From contig KV918907.1 in NCBI GenBank assembly GCA_002049455.2, positions 62,001 to 126,000 on the forward strand: a DNA stretch of 64,000 bases, written 5' to 3'. The notes beneath the pieces are model-generated. The model was not told where the DNA came from and searched no databases. It saw only the letters and a program-made list of their open reading frames with translations. The translations under genes and the position numbers were made by a program. Shown here piece by piece: positions 40,188-50,834 of this stretch; positions within the stretch are counted from its first letter, which is position 1, and every line of letters starts with the position of its first letter. Source of the stretch: Porphyra umbilicalis. Lineage: Eukaryota > Rhodophyta > Bangiophyceae > Bangiales > Bangiaceae.

Positions 40188-43100
40188 ATGGCCGCGGCGG
40201 TTGGTGGTGCTGGCGGCCGCACCATCGGTGCCGCGAGTGCTGCGGCGCTGAGGCTCGCAGGCGGGAGTGACGATGAGTGTGGGGAGGGAGGTGGCGCTGG
40301 TTTCGATGGGAAGACGGGCGGCGGCGACGCGGCTGGCGCGGGCCCCGGCGACGCCAAAAGGGAGTGGTACCCGCTCATGACTTTTCAAGTGTGGCCATGT
40401 ATGTCCGGCACGCGTTCTGTGTCCCGCACACGCATGGTAGTCCCAGGCGAGGAGGTGTACGCATGCCTCGGCCGCAACGTCTACCTGCTGTGGGACGCCC
40501 ACCACCGTAGGGCGCCCGAGTCGGTGAATGCCTTCCGCGATGCTGGCCCGGCGTGCGTTCGCCTGGAGTACGGGGTCGGCGTGCTGCGGGCGGCGAGCAC
40601 GGAAGAGGCGACCGCCGCGGGCGTGCCGCACACCGACCGCCTTTTGTTCTTGCAGGGGGCGGAGCTCAGCTCTGCCGACGGTAGCGACCTGCTCGACGTG
40701 AAGCTCTTGCTCCAGGCCCCGTCTGTGGAAGGATGTAAGGAGTGGGCCGCGGCGGGGTCCTCTCTCGCAACCCCATGGAAGGAGCTGATAGCCTCCCGCT
40801 TGGGTGCAGAAGGCGACGCAGCTCGTGTGCGGGAGCTGCTACGGTCGGTGCTGCTGCCCCTCCCGGAGGCCCCGGACACCCAGCCCGGCAGGGTGTCGCG
40901 GATGCTCCATTGCCGAGGACGACGTTGGATACTCAACGCCCACTACACGCAGCAACCACCGGCGCTGGGTACTGCAGCCGTCGACAGCGTCAGTGGCAAG
41001 GGGGTTGACGTAATCGACGAGGCGACTGGCGTGCCGGTGGCCGGGCTTGTGCTCCGCTTTGGTCTCCTCGGGGTGCAAGTCGGGGCTTTGGCTGTGTTGG
41101 CGGAAGGCCACGACACGCAGCGTCGAGATGCGGTCGAGCGGTGCGAGGACGTGGCGTTTGATGTGCTGAGCCGCATCGCCAAAGAGATGCAGGACCCGAA
41201 CGATATTGGAGACGCCTACGTCAAGCTGCTGTGCTCCCACATGGAGCCCATCGAGGGCGTGCTGGAAGCGGTGGAGAGGACGTTCTTCATGGCACCCGTC
41301 AAGGCCGCGCTGACGGACGGGATCGTGCGCGGGTGGGAGCAGCAGCTGCAGGCGATCAAGAAGCAAATCGAGTGGCGCTACCATGGGCCGAGCGGCCACA
41401 GGATCAACCAGTTGCTGACTAAGATGTCCAAGCTGCGGCGGGACCTGGCTTGGTCAGCCACCGAGGAGCCAGATCTGACCCAGCTCAAGGCGCCCTGGCG
41501 GCCACCCGACCTTCCTGGGGACTACGTGGCTGGTATCAATACCGACGGCCACGCCGAGCACGCCATTACATCTACGCTCGAGCAGTATGCCATTCAACGT
41601 GGCGGCGGTCGAGACGCCGACGCTCCACGAGTAGGCATCCGCGCGATTGGTGGCAGCGGCAAGTCGACGGCCTGCGCGGGGGTGGCAAGGAGCCAGCGAG
41701 TGCGGGGGCTGTTCAAGAAGGGCACGGCGTGGGTGCAGCTCACCGCCTCGTCGTCGATGCAGACCGTGGTGGACGCGACGGTGGCGCTTGTCTTCCGCTT
41801 TTGCGGGGAGGCTGTCGCCATGGACCTGCTGTCGCTGATTGAGAGCGAGAACTTCGTACCAGTGGCCGCTGGGTACGTGCAAGATACCGACCCGGCGGAC
41901 GCAGCCAAGTGGCTGGTGGTGATTGACGACGTGCTCGACAGCAAGATGGACCTGTTGCTGCAGCTCCTGCGCGTCATTCCGCGCGCCACCCCTGTACTAT
42001 TCACCACCCGGTCCCAGGCGGTCGTCGCCATGGTGCCGGGCGCCAAGCTGGTAACGATCGCGTCCGTGCCCGAAGCAAACGCCCGGGTGCTCATCGCCAG
42101 AGCAGTCGGGAAGAGGTCGGCCAGTGACCAGCCCATCTTTTCAGAGAACGAAGAAGCCGCGCTAGTGCGGCCGGTGTTGCAGCAGACGAAGTGCCACTCG
42201 CTGTCACTGAGCATTGTCGCGGCTCTGATTGCGAATCGGAGCGGAGCGTGGCGGCCAGTGGTGGAGGCGTTGAAGCGCCAACCGACTGGGGTGTGGGCGA
42301 CGCTCAGTACGAGCCTGCAGCTGCTTCCCGACGACACGTACCGCGCGGCATTTGCGGCCGTCGGCATCCTACCGGCCAACGAGCTCATTGGCGTGCACGT
42401 ACTACAGCGGTTGTGGCGGTCGCTCGGTACCGGAGGCGGTCTCGTTGGGGTTGCGGGCTCATCCCCCCGTAAGACCCTCGGGGCCGGCGACGGGTCGATG
42501 CATCCGGACGTGGAGCGGGTCGTCGACGCCCTGGCGCGGGCGGGACTCATCTACCAAAAAGTCGCCAAGGGGGACTTGATGGGTGTGGTCTTGCACCCAG
42601 TCATCTGCGACTACGCCCGCAGCCTGCTGGGCGACGACTGCCGCGCCGTCCACCAGTGGCTACTGGACGACTATGCCGGCGGGTCCTCCAACGACAGCGT
42701 GGACGAGCACGGGTGGCGCGGCTACGAGTTTTGGACGATCCCCGACGATGGCTACTGGAGCAACAATGTGGTGCGGCACGCGGCGGCAGCCAGGAACATC
42801 TGCGCGCTGGTGTCATTGACAAGACGTCAGTGGTGCCATGCTCGCGTGCGGACAGGGTCGCCTTTGGCGTACCGCGCCGACCTCAAGCTGGTGCGAGTGG
42901 CGCTGCGGGCGATGGAGCGCAATGCCGGGTACGAATTGCGGGCGACCCCGGTGCTGCTGGGCATGCTGTATCGAGGGCTGGCTGAGACCTACTCAGGCCG
43001 CAGCGTGTGCAACAGGGCGAAGGACCTGGAGGATGCCGTCACGCTGTTGCAACGGGGTTTGGAGTTGGTCCGGCGCTTCAAGGCGCCGCAGCACTGGGCG

Positions 43101-43838
43101 CGGTTGCAAGCCGACCTGGGAGTGGTGTACGCCGACCTTTTGGGCGGCGACCGCCGCGCCAACGTCGAGGCGGCGGTAGCCTGCTATCGCGCCGCACTGG
43201 AGGTGTTTACGCGGGAGGCGACGCCGCTGCAGTGGGCAACGACGCAGAACAACTTGGGCAATGCGTACAAGCACCGCGTGAGCGGCGAACGCGGCGCCAA
43301 CGTGGAGGCGGCGGTGGCCTGCTACCGCGCCGCGCTGGAGGTGTTCACGCGGGAGGCGGTGCCGCTGCAGTGGGCAGTGACGCAGAATAATTTGGGAATC
43401 GCGTACTTGACTCTCGCGGGCGGCGACCGCGGCGCCAACGTGGAGGCGGCGGTGGCGTGCCTGCACGCCGCGCTGGAGGTGCACACGCGGGAGACGGCGC
43501 CGCTGGATTGGGCGATGGTGCAACACAACTTGGGCAACACGTACGAGAACCGCGTGGGCAGGGACCGCGGCGCCAACGTGGAGGCGGCGGTGGCCTGCTA
43601 CCGCGCCGCATTGGAGGTGTACACGCGGGAGGCGGCGCCTCAAGACTGGGCCGACACGACGTGGAATGTCCTGAAGGCACTGCAAGACGGTGATCGGCAA
43701 GCAGAGGCGTTGGCGTCCGCACGTGCGTTGCTTTCGTTTGGCAGTGAGTGGGAGCGGTGGGACATGAAGCGGACATCCCTCGCGACTCGCATAGGCTTCT
43801 TGGAGGGCCAGGTGGCAGCGACCGGGTCATATGAATAG
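40188..43838 (+). CDS. NB-ARC (STAND) NTPase with C-terminal TPR repeats
   Basis: An intact intronless frame of 1,216 codons. The start chosen is the first in-frame ATG (40188). An ATG at 40377 is the alternative. Order: a Gly/Ala-rich disordered N-terminus; a helical region to about residue 460; the NB-ARC ATPase with P-loop GGSGKST at 488-494, kinase-2 WLVVIDDVLD with Asp-Asp at 580-581, and PVLFTTRSQ as the RNBS-B/sensor strand; and a winged-helix part ending VLHPVICDYA, corresponding to the MHD motif. Then come TPR-like units: one diverged, followed by four 46-residue units starting near residue 992. STAND proteins are ATP-driven switches that oligomerise on sensing a ligand, in immunity or cell-death signalling; that role here is inference. 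The TPR type (NVEAAVACYRAALEVFTREA ... WATTQNNLGNAY) resembles cyanobacterial proteins. No effector domain was recognised. Confidence 0.9.
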   Translation: MAAAVGGAGGRTIGAASAAALRLAGGSDDECGEGGGAGFDGKTGGGDAAGAGPGDAKREWYPLMTFQVWPCMSGTRSVSRTRMVVPGEEVYACLGRNVYLLWDAHHRRAPESVNAFRDAGPACVRLEYGVGVLRAASTEEATAAGVPHTDRLLFLQGAELSSADGSDLLDVKLLLQAPSVEGCKEWAAAGSSLATPWKELIASRLGAEGDAARVRELLRSVLLPLPEAPDTQPGRVSRMLHCRGRRWILNAHYTQQPPALGTAAVDSVSGKGVDVIDEATGVPVAGLVLRFGLLGVQVGALAVLAEGHDTQRRDAVERCEDVAFDVLSRIAKEMQDPNDIGDAYVKLLCSHMEPIEGVLEAVERTFFMAPVKAALTDGIVRGWEQQLQAIKKQIEWRYHGPSGHRINQLLTKMSKLRRDLAWSATEEPDLTQLKAPWRPPDLPGDYVAGINTDGHAEHAITSTLEQYAIQRGGGRDADAPRVGIRAIGGSGKSTACAGVARSQRVRGLFKKGTAWVQLTASSSMQTVVDATVALVFRFCGEAVAMDLLSLIESENFVPVAAGYVQDTDPADAAKWLVVIDDVLDSKMDLLLQLLRVIPRATPVLFTTRSQAVVAMVPGAKLVTIASVPEANARVLIARAVGKRSASDQPIFSENEEAALVRPVLQQTKCHSLSLSIVAALIANRSGAWRPVVEALKRQPTGVWATLSTSLQLLPDDTYRAAFAAVGILPANELIGVHVLQRLWRSLGTGGGLVGVAGSSPRKTLGAGDGSMHPDVERVVDALARAGLIYQKVAKGDLMGVVLHPVICDYARSLLGDDCRAVHQWLLDDYAGGSSNDSVDEHGWRGYEFWTIPDDGYWSNNVVRHAAAARNICALVSLTRRQWCHARVRTGSPLAYRADLKLVRVALRAMERNAGYELRATPVLLGMLYRGLAETYSGRSVCNRAKDLEDAVTLLQRGLELVRRFKAPQHWARLQADLGVVYADLLGGDRRANVEAAVACYRAALEVFTREATPLQWATTQNNLGNAYKHRVSGERGANVEAAVACYRAALEVFTREAVPLQWAVTQNNLGIAYLTLAGGDRGANVEAAVACLHAALEVHTRETAPLDWAMVQHNLGNTYENRVGRDRGANVEAAVACYRAALEVYTREAAPQDWADTTWNVLKALQDGDRQAEALASARALLSFGSEWERWDMKRTSLATRIGFLEGQVAATGSYE
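43161..43712 (+). repeat. 138-bp coding repeats (46-residue TPR units) in the STAND gene
   Basis: Four units start at 43161, 43299, 43437 and 43575, exactly 138 bp apart, and are very similar at DNA level (AACGTGGAGGCGGCGGTGGC is nearly invariant). The high DNA identity points to recent duplication or gene conversion within the array. A fifth, diverged unit precedes them from about 43023. Confidence 0.9.
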
Positions 43839-44741
43839 GTTAACGCCGCCCACCATGGGCACGTACTGTACGTGTCCCGAGGCTGGGAGTACATTTCGTT
43901 CTTTTCTTTGCGTTGGGCTACCCTGCATTCTCACCCGTATGTTGAAACCTTTTTGTTGCTCTCCTGCTGCTTGGCATGGCACTCCCCTACTGCCATATCC
44001 TCACGGCCCATCGCTGCCGCCCGTAGTGCCTCTGGCCGCCGCGTCGCGCCGCGGTCAGCCTTCCCGCGGGCACCTTACAGCAGCTGGCCACGCCGACCAG
44101 TTCGAATGTCCAAGCGCACCAGTTCGTCTGAGAATACTCTGCGTATCCGTCATGCCCCAGTTCGTGACGACTGCTCCAGCAATCAGGCTGAAACTCATGC
44201 CCAGCGCAAAATAGACATGTCATAAGTAGCCCCCCACGGAGGGGTGGGCTCGTAGCGAAGCTTCTTTCAACTTGTAAATGGAACTGTTCTGGACCGACGT
44301 GCGTTCAGGACACTAGCCGCGCGGTGGTACAGTACAGGCGCGGGCGCGGGCGCTGCGTCCACAAAAAAGACACCGCACGCCAGATGGTGGCGCCCATGAA
44401 CCCCGCAGTGGCGGACTTCTCGGTTTCTGGTGTTTGGCTGTTGATGGCCACCTCCCTTCACAACCCCGCACGAAGGGAGAGAGTGGCAGCGGACTTAAAA
44501 CACAAGAAGCAGCAAACCCACAGTGCACTTTGAGGGAGGGGAACACATTACGGGAAAGAGGAGAGCACGAGCAAGAAAACGTTCCAATGCCTTTCCAACA
44601 CTTTCCCCTCATTTTGCCTTCGTTCTTCCCCCCCACCTCCCGAACCACACACGCGTGGTAACCAGCGCGACTGCAGCCGTGCAGGTGCGCTGATAGGGCG
44701 GTCACACTCCGAACCGGCTGTCAGCAGCACAGCCGCATCCC
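43839..44741. other. Downstream flank of the STAND gene; nothing recognised
   Basis: About 900 bp. A short hairpin, CCCCCCACGGAGGGGTGGG, lies at about 44228-44246. Short frames on both strands show no domain. A transcription end for the STAND gene must lie here but no clear signal was identified. Confidence 0.4.
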
Positions 44742-45662
44742 GTGCGCCACCGTGGCGACCATGTGCGTGCCAATGCCACTAGGCCCGTCATGCGCCGCCG
44801 CGCACGCGCCATAGGGGCACCTGCCCCACCGCAACACGAAGACGACGGTGCGGGGCATCGGTGCCAGAGCGGGGGCCCCCGCTCGTCCCCCCCGGGGGGG
44901 ACGGGGACCCCGCCGCTCCCACTTTCCCCCGGCGCCGCCGCCGTCGCCGACGGGGCGGGTCCGGCCACGGCTGTGTCGTCGCCCACCGGCTGCGTGCCCC
45001 CGCCTGCCACCCCCCCGTCTAAGGCGGCTAGCATCTTGCGCACTGCTGCCTTCACCGACACCCATACGAGCCGCGCGGCCGCAGCTGCTTCGAGGGCGGC
45101 CACGATGAGCGGCGCGGTGGGGGGGACGGGGGAGCACTCTGCCCGCGATGCCGCTGCGGCCGCGCGGCTGCCGACGGCTGCGCTGCCGGAGCGTCTTGCA
45201 AGGGGAGCGGGCGGCCACCGGTGGCTGTTGGCGGTGGACGACGCGCCGCCTCGTCTTGTCTCCGCCTTCGGCAGCGTCGGCGGTCGCGCCAGATGCTCGG
45301 TCACCGCCGCCACCAATGCCGGCGCCGCGGCCGCGGCGGCCACCTCTCCCTCTGCAGTGGCTTCTGTGGAGGCCGCCGCCGCCAGTGCCGTCCGCGCGGC
45401 GTCCAATACCAGCGCGTCGAGGGCGTCCCTCCCCGCCCTGGGCGTCGCCGCCACCCCCACGGCAGCGGCCGCCGCCGCGTCGTCGTTGACGGCGCACATG
45501 ACGCGCCGCGCTGTCGTGACGGGGCGGGCGGCTGCTGACGCGTGCCGTCGGCGGCGTGAGCCCGCGCATCTGTCACACCCCCTGCCCCGTGAGGCCCGTC
45601 GCAAAACCACGAGTGCGCAGAGAAGCGACGGTCGAGCCACCGCCGCAACCATGGTGGAGTAG
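44742..45662. other. GC-rich low-complexity block, open on both strands
   Basis: A 306-codon plus frame and a 349-codon minus frame (45751-44702) overlap completely. Both are Ala/Arg/Pro/Gly-rich with no domain. The minus frame, with long poly-Ala helices (AALVAAVTEHLARPP), is slightly more protein-like. Openness is explained by base composition; a real gene cannot be excluded. Confidence 0.3.
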
Positions 45663-46127
45663 GGGTTCCCAATTGGTTTGCGCGGCCAAACCAGTTCATC
45701 CGATGTTTTCGGTGGCCAATAACCAGTTTTTAAACTAAAGGTATATCTCATGCACTAAAACCTGTCCCAAAATCGCTGTGGGAGCGTCGGAAATGAACCT
45801 CCAGGAGCCAAAGTCTCTCAGGTGACGGATATGGGAGTTCCGGCGGTACTCCGAAAAAAAGGGGCTGTGAATGCGAGAAGCGCCTGAATGAGCGTGGGTC
45901 GCGCGACACTGGTGAAGCGCTGCGTCCAGTTCCAGCTCAGCAATAGCCGTTGCAACAATGATCCAGATGACAAATACAGGCTATTCAAATGGATAGGGTG
46001 CTACTTTGGGATCAAGGCTTGATTTTGGGAACCGCATCGGAGGACCTGTCGCATCCATCGTTCACCTCACATCCGAGCCAGACAGACAAGAAAACAACGT
46101 TCAGATGACGTGCAGGGTACAATGCGC
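45663..46127. other. Noncoding flank of the second IS630-type transposase
   Basis: About 465 bp with no recognisable gene. It should contain one terminal repeat of the neighbouring transposon, but none was identified by eye. Confidence 0.4.
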
Positions 46128-47695
46128 CTACTCAGACATGTCACCCCCCTCGCCCTCGCTATCCCCCCCCAAGTCACTTCCCTCCACCTCGTCATCGTCA
46201 CGGTCATCAGCAAACGCGGCCTCTACCTCGGCACACACAGCGTCAACAGCCCGATAGTAGGTCTCTGCCTTGATCGCGTGCTCCTCATACCGGGCCCAGA
46301 CCTCCCCGGTGATTTTCACAAACTCAACCTCCGCCATGCTCCGAAGCGTCGCGACGGAGAATGTCACGTTGGCCCGCTTCAGCGCCATCTTGACCGTTCC
46401 CCACACCATCTGGATGGGGTTGAGCTCTGGATGCGCCACCGGTGAAATCAGAATTGTGACCCCAAACTGGGCGGTCCAGTTGTGGACGAGGTAGCGCGGG
46501 GTAGGTCGGTTCTGGTCCGCTCGCTGCTTCAGCACCGCCCGCGTACAAGTAGTCCGCCAGGTGGGCCCCCACTGGGGTAATACGAGGTTGTGCTTCTCGA
46601 GCCAATCGGCGAACTCCGCCTTGCGGAACTTACTTGCCGCCGGCCGAGTAGCTTCATTACGCACAAGATGGTAAGGTGCCCGGTCGATGACGAGGACACC
46701 GCCCCGGATCTTTGGTAGTACCGAATCCTCGAGCCACTGCAGCCAGGAGGTAGAGTTCATTTCGGAGTGGTAGTCAGACGACTTCTTGCTGCCAATGAAG
46801 ACCCACGAAGCGCCGTCGACAAGTCCGTCCTTACGCGATCCGACGTGCGCGACGATGATTCGTGCGCCCTTGCCAGATGGCACCTTAAGTGAAGCGTCGG
46901 TACTTCCGTCATTCCAGCTGCGGTAAGTCGACATGTTCTTGTTGAGCCAGGTTTCGTCCGTGTAGTAGATCGTCCGATCCGCCTCTCGATACTTGCGTAC
47001 CGTGTCGATGAAGTTGTTCCGCTGCTTCCGCACCGACGGCTTTTCGCGAGCCACGTCATAATGGTTGGGTCCACGACTGAAGGAAAAGCCGATACCTTGC
47101 ATCGCGCGGTGCAGGGCTGCACGCGACCACACATAAGGAGCCCTTCCCCCATTGGCCGAGTCACCCGCGCTGCCCCACCCCCCCCCCCATCGCCGGGCCC
47201 AGCCGAGGCACCCTCGGACCCACCGGCACCACATTCCGGAGCAGCGCCCGCGCCACGAGCTGCGTCCTCTGGAGCGTTGAGATGCTCCAGGGTGCTATCC
47301 AAAGTAGGCAACATTGGAATTTGATATTGCTCGTAGATCGCGGGCCGTACCCTCGCCAGCTCCTCGAGGGGGACCCGCCTATTTGAGTGGCGGGTCTCGG
47401 GAGCGCCATCAGCAGGCAGCTCATCACACCCGCTCTCGGTAAGGTGCGTTATAACAGACAGACTCAGCCCCGTAGCCTCTGCAGTGCGCTCTGCAACCTG
47501 GCGACGCTTGATGGCACGGCCAGTTACAAACTCACGCTGGGAAATAGCACGCACACACAGTACAATGGAGGCGGCACCGGTGTGGAGAACACGGAGCGCA
47601 CGGGTACGCTTGGCGCTCCGGACCGCAGGCGGGGCCACTCCACGCTCACGGGGAGCACGCTGGCGCGTCATTCTGAATCCGCGCGGAACGGGCAC
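46128..47695 (-). pseudogene. Tc1/IS630-type (DDE_3) transposase, one frame change
   Basis: The C-terminal frame (47234 to 46128, 368 codons) has D93 in TIYYTDETWLNKN, D184 in GVLVIDRAPYHLV and E270 in PVAHPELNPIQMVW, plus GKGARIIVAHVGS between them. This is the DDE set of a widespread eukaryotic IS630-like family; the usual Asn after the second Asp is Arg. An acidic tail (DDRDDDEVEGSDLGGDSEG) ends the protein. The N-terminal DNA-binding part is in another frame on the same strand (47695 to about 47180; KRRQVAERTAEATGLSLSVI). The frame passes to the core frame close to a run of ten or more C at about 47170-47185. That run makes a sequencing slip as likely as a true mutation. Flanking inverted repeats were not found. 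Confidence 0.8.
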
Positions 47696-50164
47696 ACCAC
47701 CAGCCCAGAGGCAGAGGGAGGCGGTGGGGGGATGTGGGGGGGGGGGGGGGGGGGGGGAAGGAGCAAACCTGTGGGCACGGCGTGGGCAGGAGAACGCATG
47801 CGCTCAGCACACAGGCGGATACCTGCAACGGGAGGGCGAGAATGCAGACGAGCGCAGGGCTGGCCGCCGCTGCATCCTCGTGCAAAATTCTGGTGGATCA
47901 AGCTGATCATGAGGGCGGGCCAGTGACCCGGATCAGGCCGGCTGGCTTGCATGAGACAAAAAAAAAGGCAAGCTCATGCAATCTCACAGTAGCCCCCCGC
48001 TTCGTAATCTGTGCGACAGACGAGTGACATGCAACGATCCGGCCATGTCCAAGGGCCGGCGCTTCACTTTTGGTCCCGCCGCCAGCGCTTCCCCAACGCT
48101 CAATTTCGACTTCTGGCTTGCTGTAAGGCTCGTCATGTACATGCTTACAACTCTTCCTGGTCGAGCACGCCTCACAGGCGCACAGTGGAAGCACGGCGTC
48201 AACGAGGGCGCAAAAGGTACCACAAAATCCACACCCTACTTTTTTTGCACCCACGACAAAGCTCCAAAAAGCAGTCCACACACCGTAACAGCGCATATAG
48301 ACTGAAAGCTTGCGAGTTGGTGGTTCTTTCTATAGCGGAACATTCGGCATTAGGTGCGATGTTGTCCGTCTTTGGCGGCGCTGAACATGCGTTGCCGCCA
48401 GAGGTTTTAATGCGTGAGATCCACCTTTAGTTCGTTGGGCAAGGGCGAGCGCCAGCCACAAATGAGACTGGGTGACTGTGGCTCCACAGCGAGTGGGTGG
48501 CAGCCACCCAAGAGGTGGCAAGTGACAAGTGGACGGACAGCCCGCACGGCCATTTCAGCCGTGTTGGCCCATCCCGGGCATGGGCAATCCACTCTCCCAG
48601 ACCACGACGACTCAAGCGCCACACTCGTCCCCCCCCCCAACCCTATCCTGTTCCATTGTCTCTGTTGCTCTGGGTGCCACGCCTAACAAGCCTGCTGCAG
48701 GTCTACCTCCCTCCTCGCGCCCCCGCCGAACGCTCTGTCGTCGGTTGGTCATCGGTGCCATGTGCTGTTACCCACGCTGGTGGTACTTGTTGTAGGCATC
48801 TGTCTACTGCACCGCATAGGGTTGTGGCAGCATCCCTCATCATCACGTCCAGCCGCATGGTAGGATACATGGCAAGGTGCTGGTGTGTGTTTGTGCGTGA
48901 TACGTTTGTTGGTGATATGTGGACGTCGCTCGAGCTGCCAGTACGTGTGATGCTGTGTGCGTGTAGCGCGTAAGACGCGAGCATCTGCCTCCTCTGTGCG
49001 GCGTTCCCTTCTTTATTGAATCATTTCGCATGATGTGTTCTTGGCATGCGCATTGGTCCCCTTTACTTTTTTTCTTTCTCAGATCGACGCGAGGCTGCTG
49101 GGTGCATGCACGTTCACTCTTCCCGCACGGCTGTGTGTTGCGTGCGTAGCTGTCCCTTTCCTGTGTGGGCGTGTGGGGTGTGGTTGCCCGCCTTGTGTGT
49201 GGTGTGGATGTAGAATGCGACCTAAGTTCAGCCAAGTCCTCGGCTGTACTAGTCACAATGGCCAAAATCGCCTGTGTGCACCCTCACCTGTATGATGACT
49301 TTCAAAGATTGAGCACTTCTTTAAATGATTGTGTCAAGTGCTGATTAACTCTGTCAACACTGCTACAAGTCTGTGATAAGCTCATTTTGCTTTTCGTTGT
49401 ATTTCCCAGTATGTGATGATGGTTCATGAAAGAGCTGCTTGCGTGCGTACAGGAGTGCAGCATCATGCTGCCATGAATGGCAAGCCACTCGCCGGCCCTG
49501 CCGCGGCTGCGCTTGCCAGGTGCGGCCTGACGGCGCCTCCGGCCGACGCGGCCGCCGCGCGGGTGCCCCCCCCATTGCGAGGCGGCCGACGGACGGCCAC
49601 CGCGTGGAGGCGGGCGACGCACAGTGCTGGCGCCGCTGCCGCCGCCGACGCAGCGTCGCCGACTGGTGCCACGCTGCGGGGCGCCACGTGCGGCGGCCGC
49701 GACCGCGGCGGTGCGGAAACGGCTGGGAAGCTTACCGCAGTCTGCGCAGGGACGGGCGCCGCGGCAACTGCTGGCGCAGGCGCGGCCGCCAAAAGCACCC
49801 AGAGCAGGCGGCGCCCTCGCCCGGCCGTCACTGGTATTGGCTGCCGCCGTGGCCAACGGCGGACGGCAGGTCCGCGGCGGTCTCTCGCCGTTGACGGTGC
49901 TGACGAGGCGCAGGCGGAAGGCGGCGCACTGCTGGCGGTGGGGGGGGGGGATAGCGGCAGGGCGCAAAACCGTGGCGTGGCGGGGTGCGGGGTAGGGCGA
50001 ATTGAGATAGGGGGGGGGGGGGGGGCTTCTGCGCGTGGCAGTTGTCATCAGCGCATTTCCCCCATTGGGTCCCGATGGTCGGATCGGCCCCGCCCCCCTC
50101 GCGGGCGCACAGGCGGGTGAGCGAGCCGCTGTGCATTTCCTGTTGCCATCCGCACGGCCTCTGC
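47696..50164. other. Unassigned stretch with long homopolymer G runs
   Basis: About 2.5 kb. A run of more than 20 G lies near 47737-47758 and another G run near 50009-50025. 49480-49960 is GC-rich low complexity. Long frames here (for example 821 codons on minus, 51767-49302) are Gly/Arg/Pro-rich composition artefacts. No domain recognised. Confidence 0.4.
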
Positions 50165-50510
50165 GTTGAGGTGAGCCAATATCGTTCCCGCCCTCTCCAA
50201 CACCGCCAACGCCGTCCCCGGCCCCGCCGACCACCGCCAACGTCGTCGGTCGCCCCCGCCAACGTCCCGACCCGCGCCCCCGCCCCCGCCGACCGCCGTC
50301 AACGCCGACCGTCACCCCCGGCGACACCGCCAACACCGTCCCCGCCCCCTGCAACACCACCAACGCCATGCCCGGCCCCGCCGACCACCGCCAACGACGT
50401 CGGTCGCCCCCGCCAGCGTCCCGACCGGCGCTTCCGCCCCCACCAACCGCCGCCAACGCCGACGGTTTCCGCTGCCGACACCGCCAACACCGTCCCCGCC
50501 CCCCCACCCC
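50165..50510. repeat. 154-bp tandem repeat, about two units, proline-codon rich
   Basis: GGCCCCGCCGACCACCGCCA occurs at 50220 and 50374, and CCGCCAACACCGTCCCCGCC at 50327 and 50481, both 154 bp apart. Made of CCGCCAACG/CCCCCGCC submotifs. It lies about 330 bp before the Harbinger-type transposase frame. Confidence 0.75.
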
Positions 50511-50834
50511 GTGCCCTCGCTGCTGACGCCGGGGAAGCCGTCGGCTCTCTCCGCCGCCGCCGCCGCCGACCAAAGCCCCCGTCCCTGCCGCCGCCGCCGA
50601 GCAAGACAACCGCCGCCGCCAAGCAGAGCCCCCGTGCACGTCAGCGCTGCCGCCGACCAACGCTGCGGCGCCCGCCGGCTCCGCCGCCGACGAACGCCCG
50701 AATCCCTGCCGGCGGCGGCGCCGTTTGCCATGCCCGGCCCCGCTCCCACCGACAAGAAGCGTCGCCAAGGACGGGGGCCCGGTTGATATCTTCGCTAACC
50801 GACTTGTTCTCTTCCCATTCATTCGTTTGCGACA

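Noticed and set aside
43839-44230. Small gene downstream of the STAND gene
   Set aside because: Overlapping short frames of about 120 codons on both strands with no conserved features.
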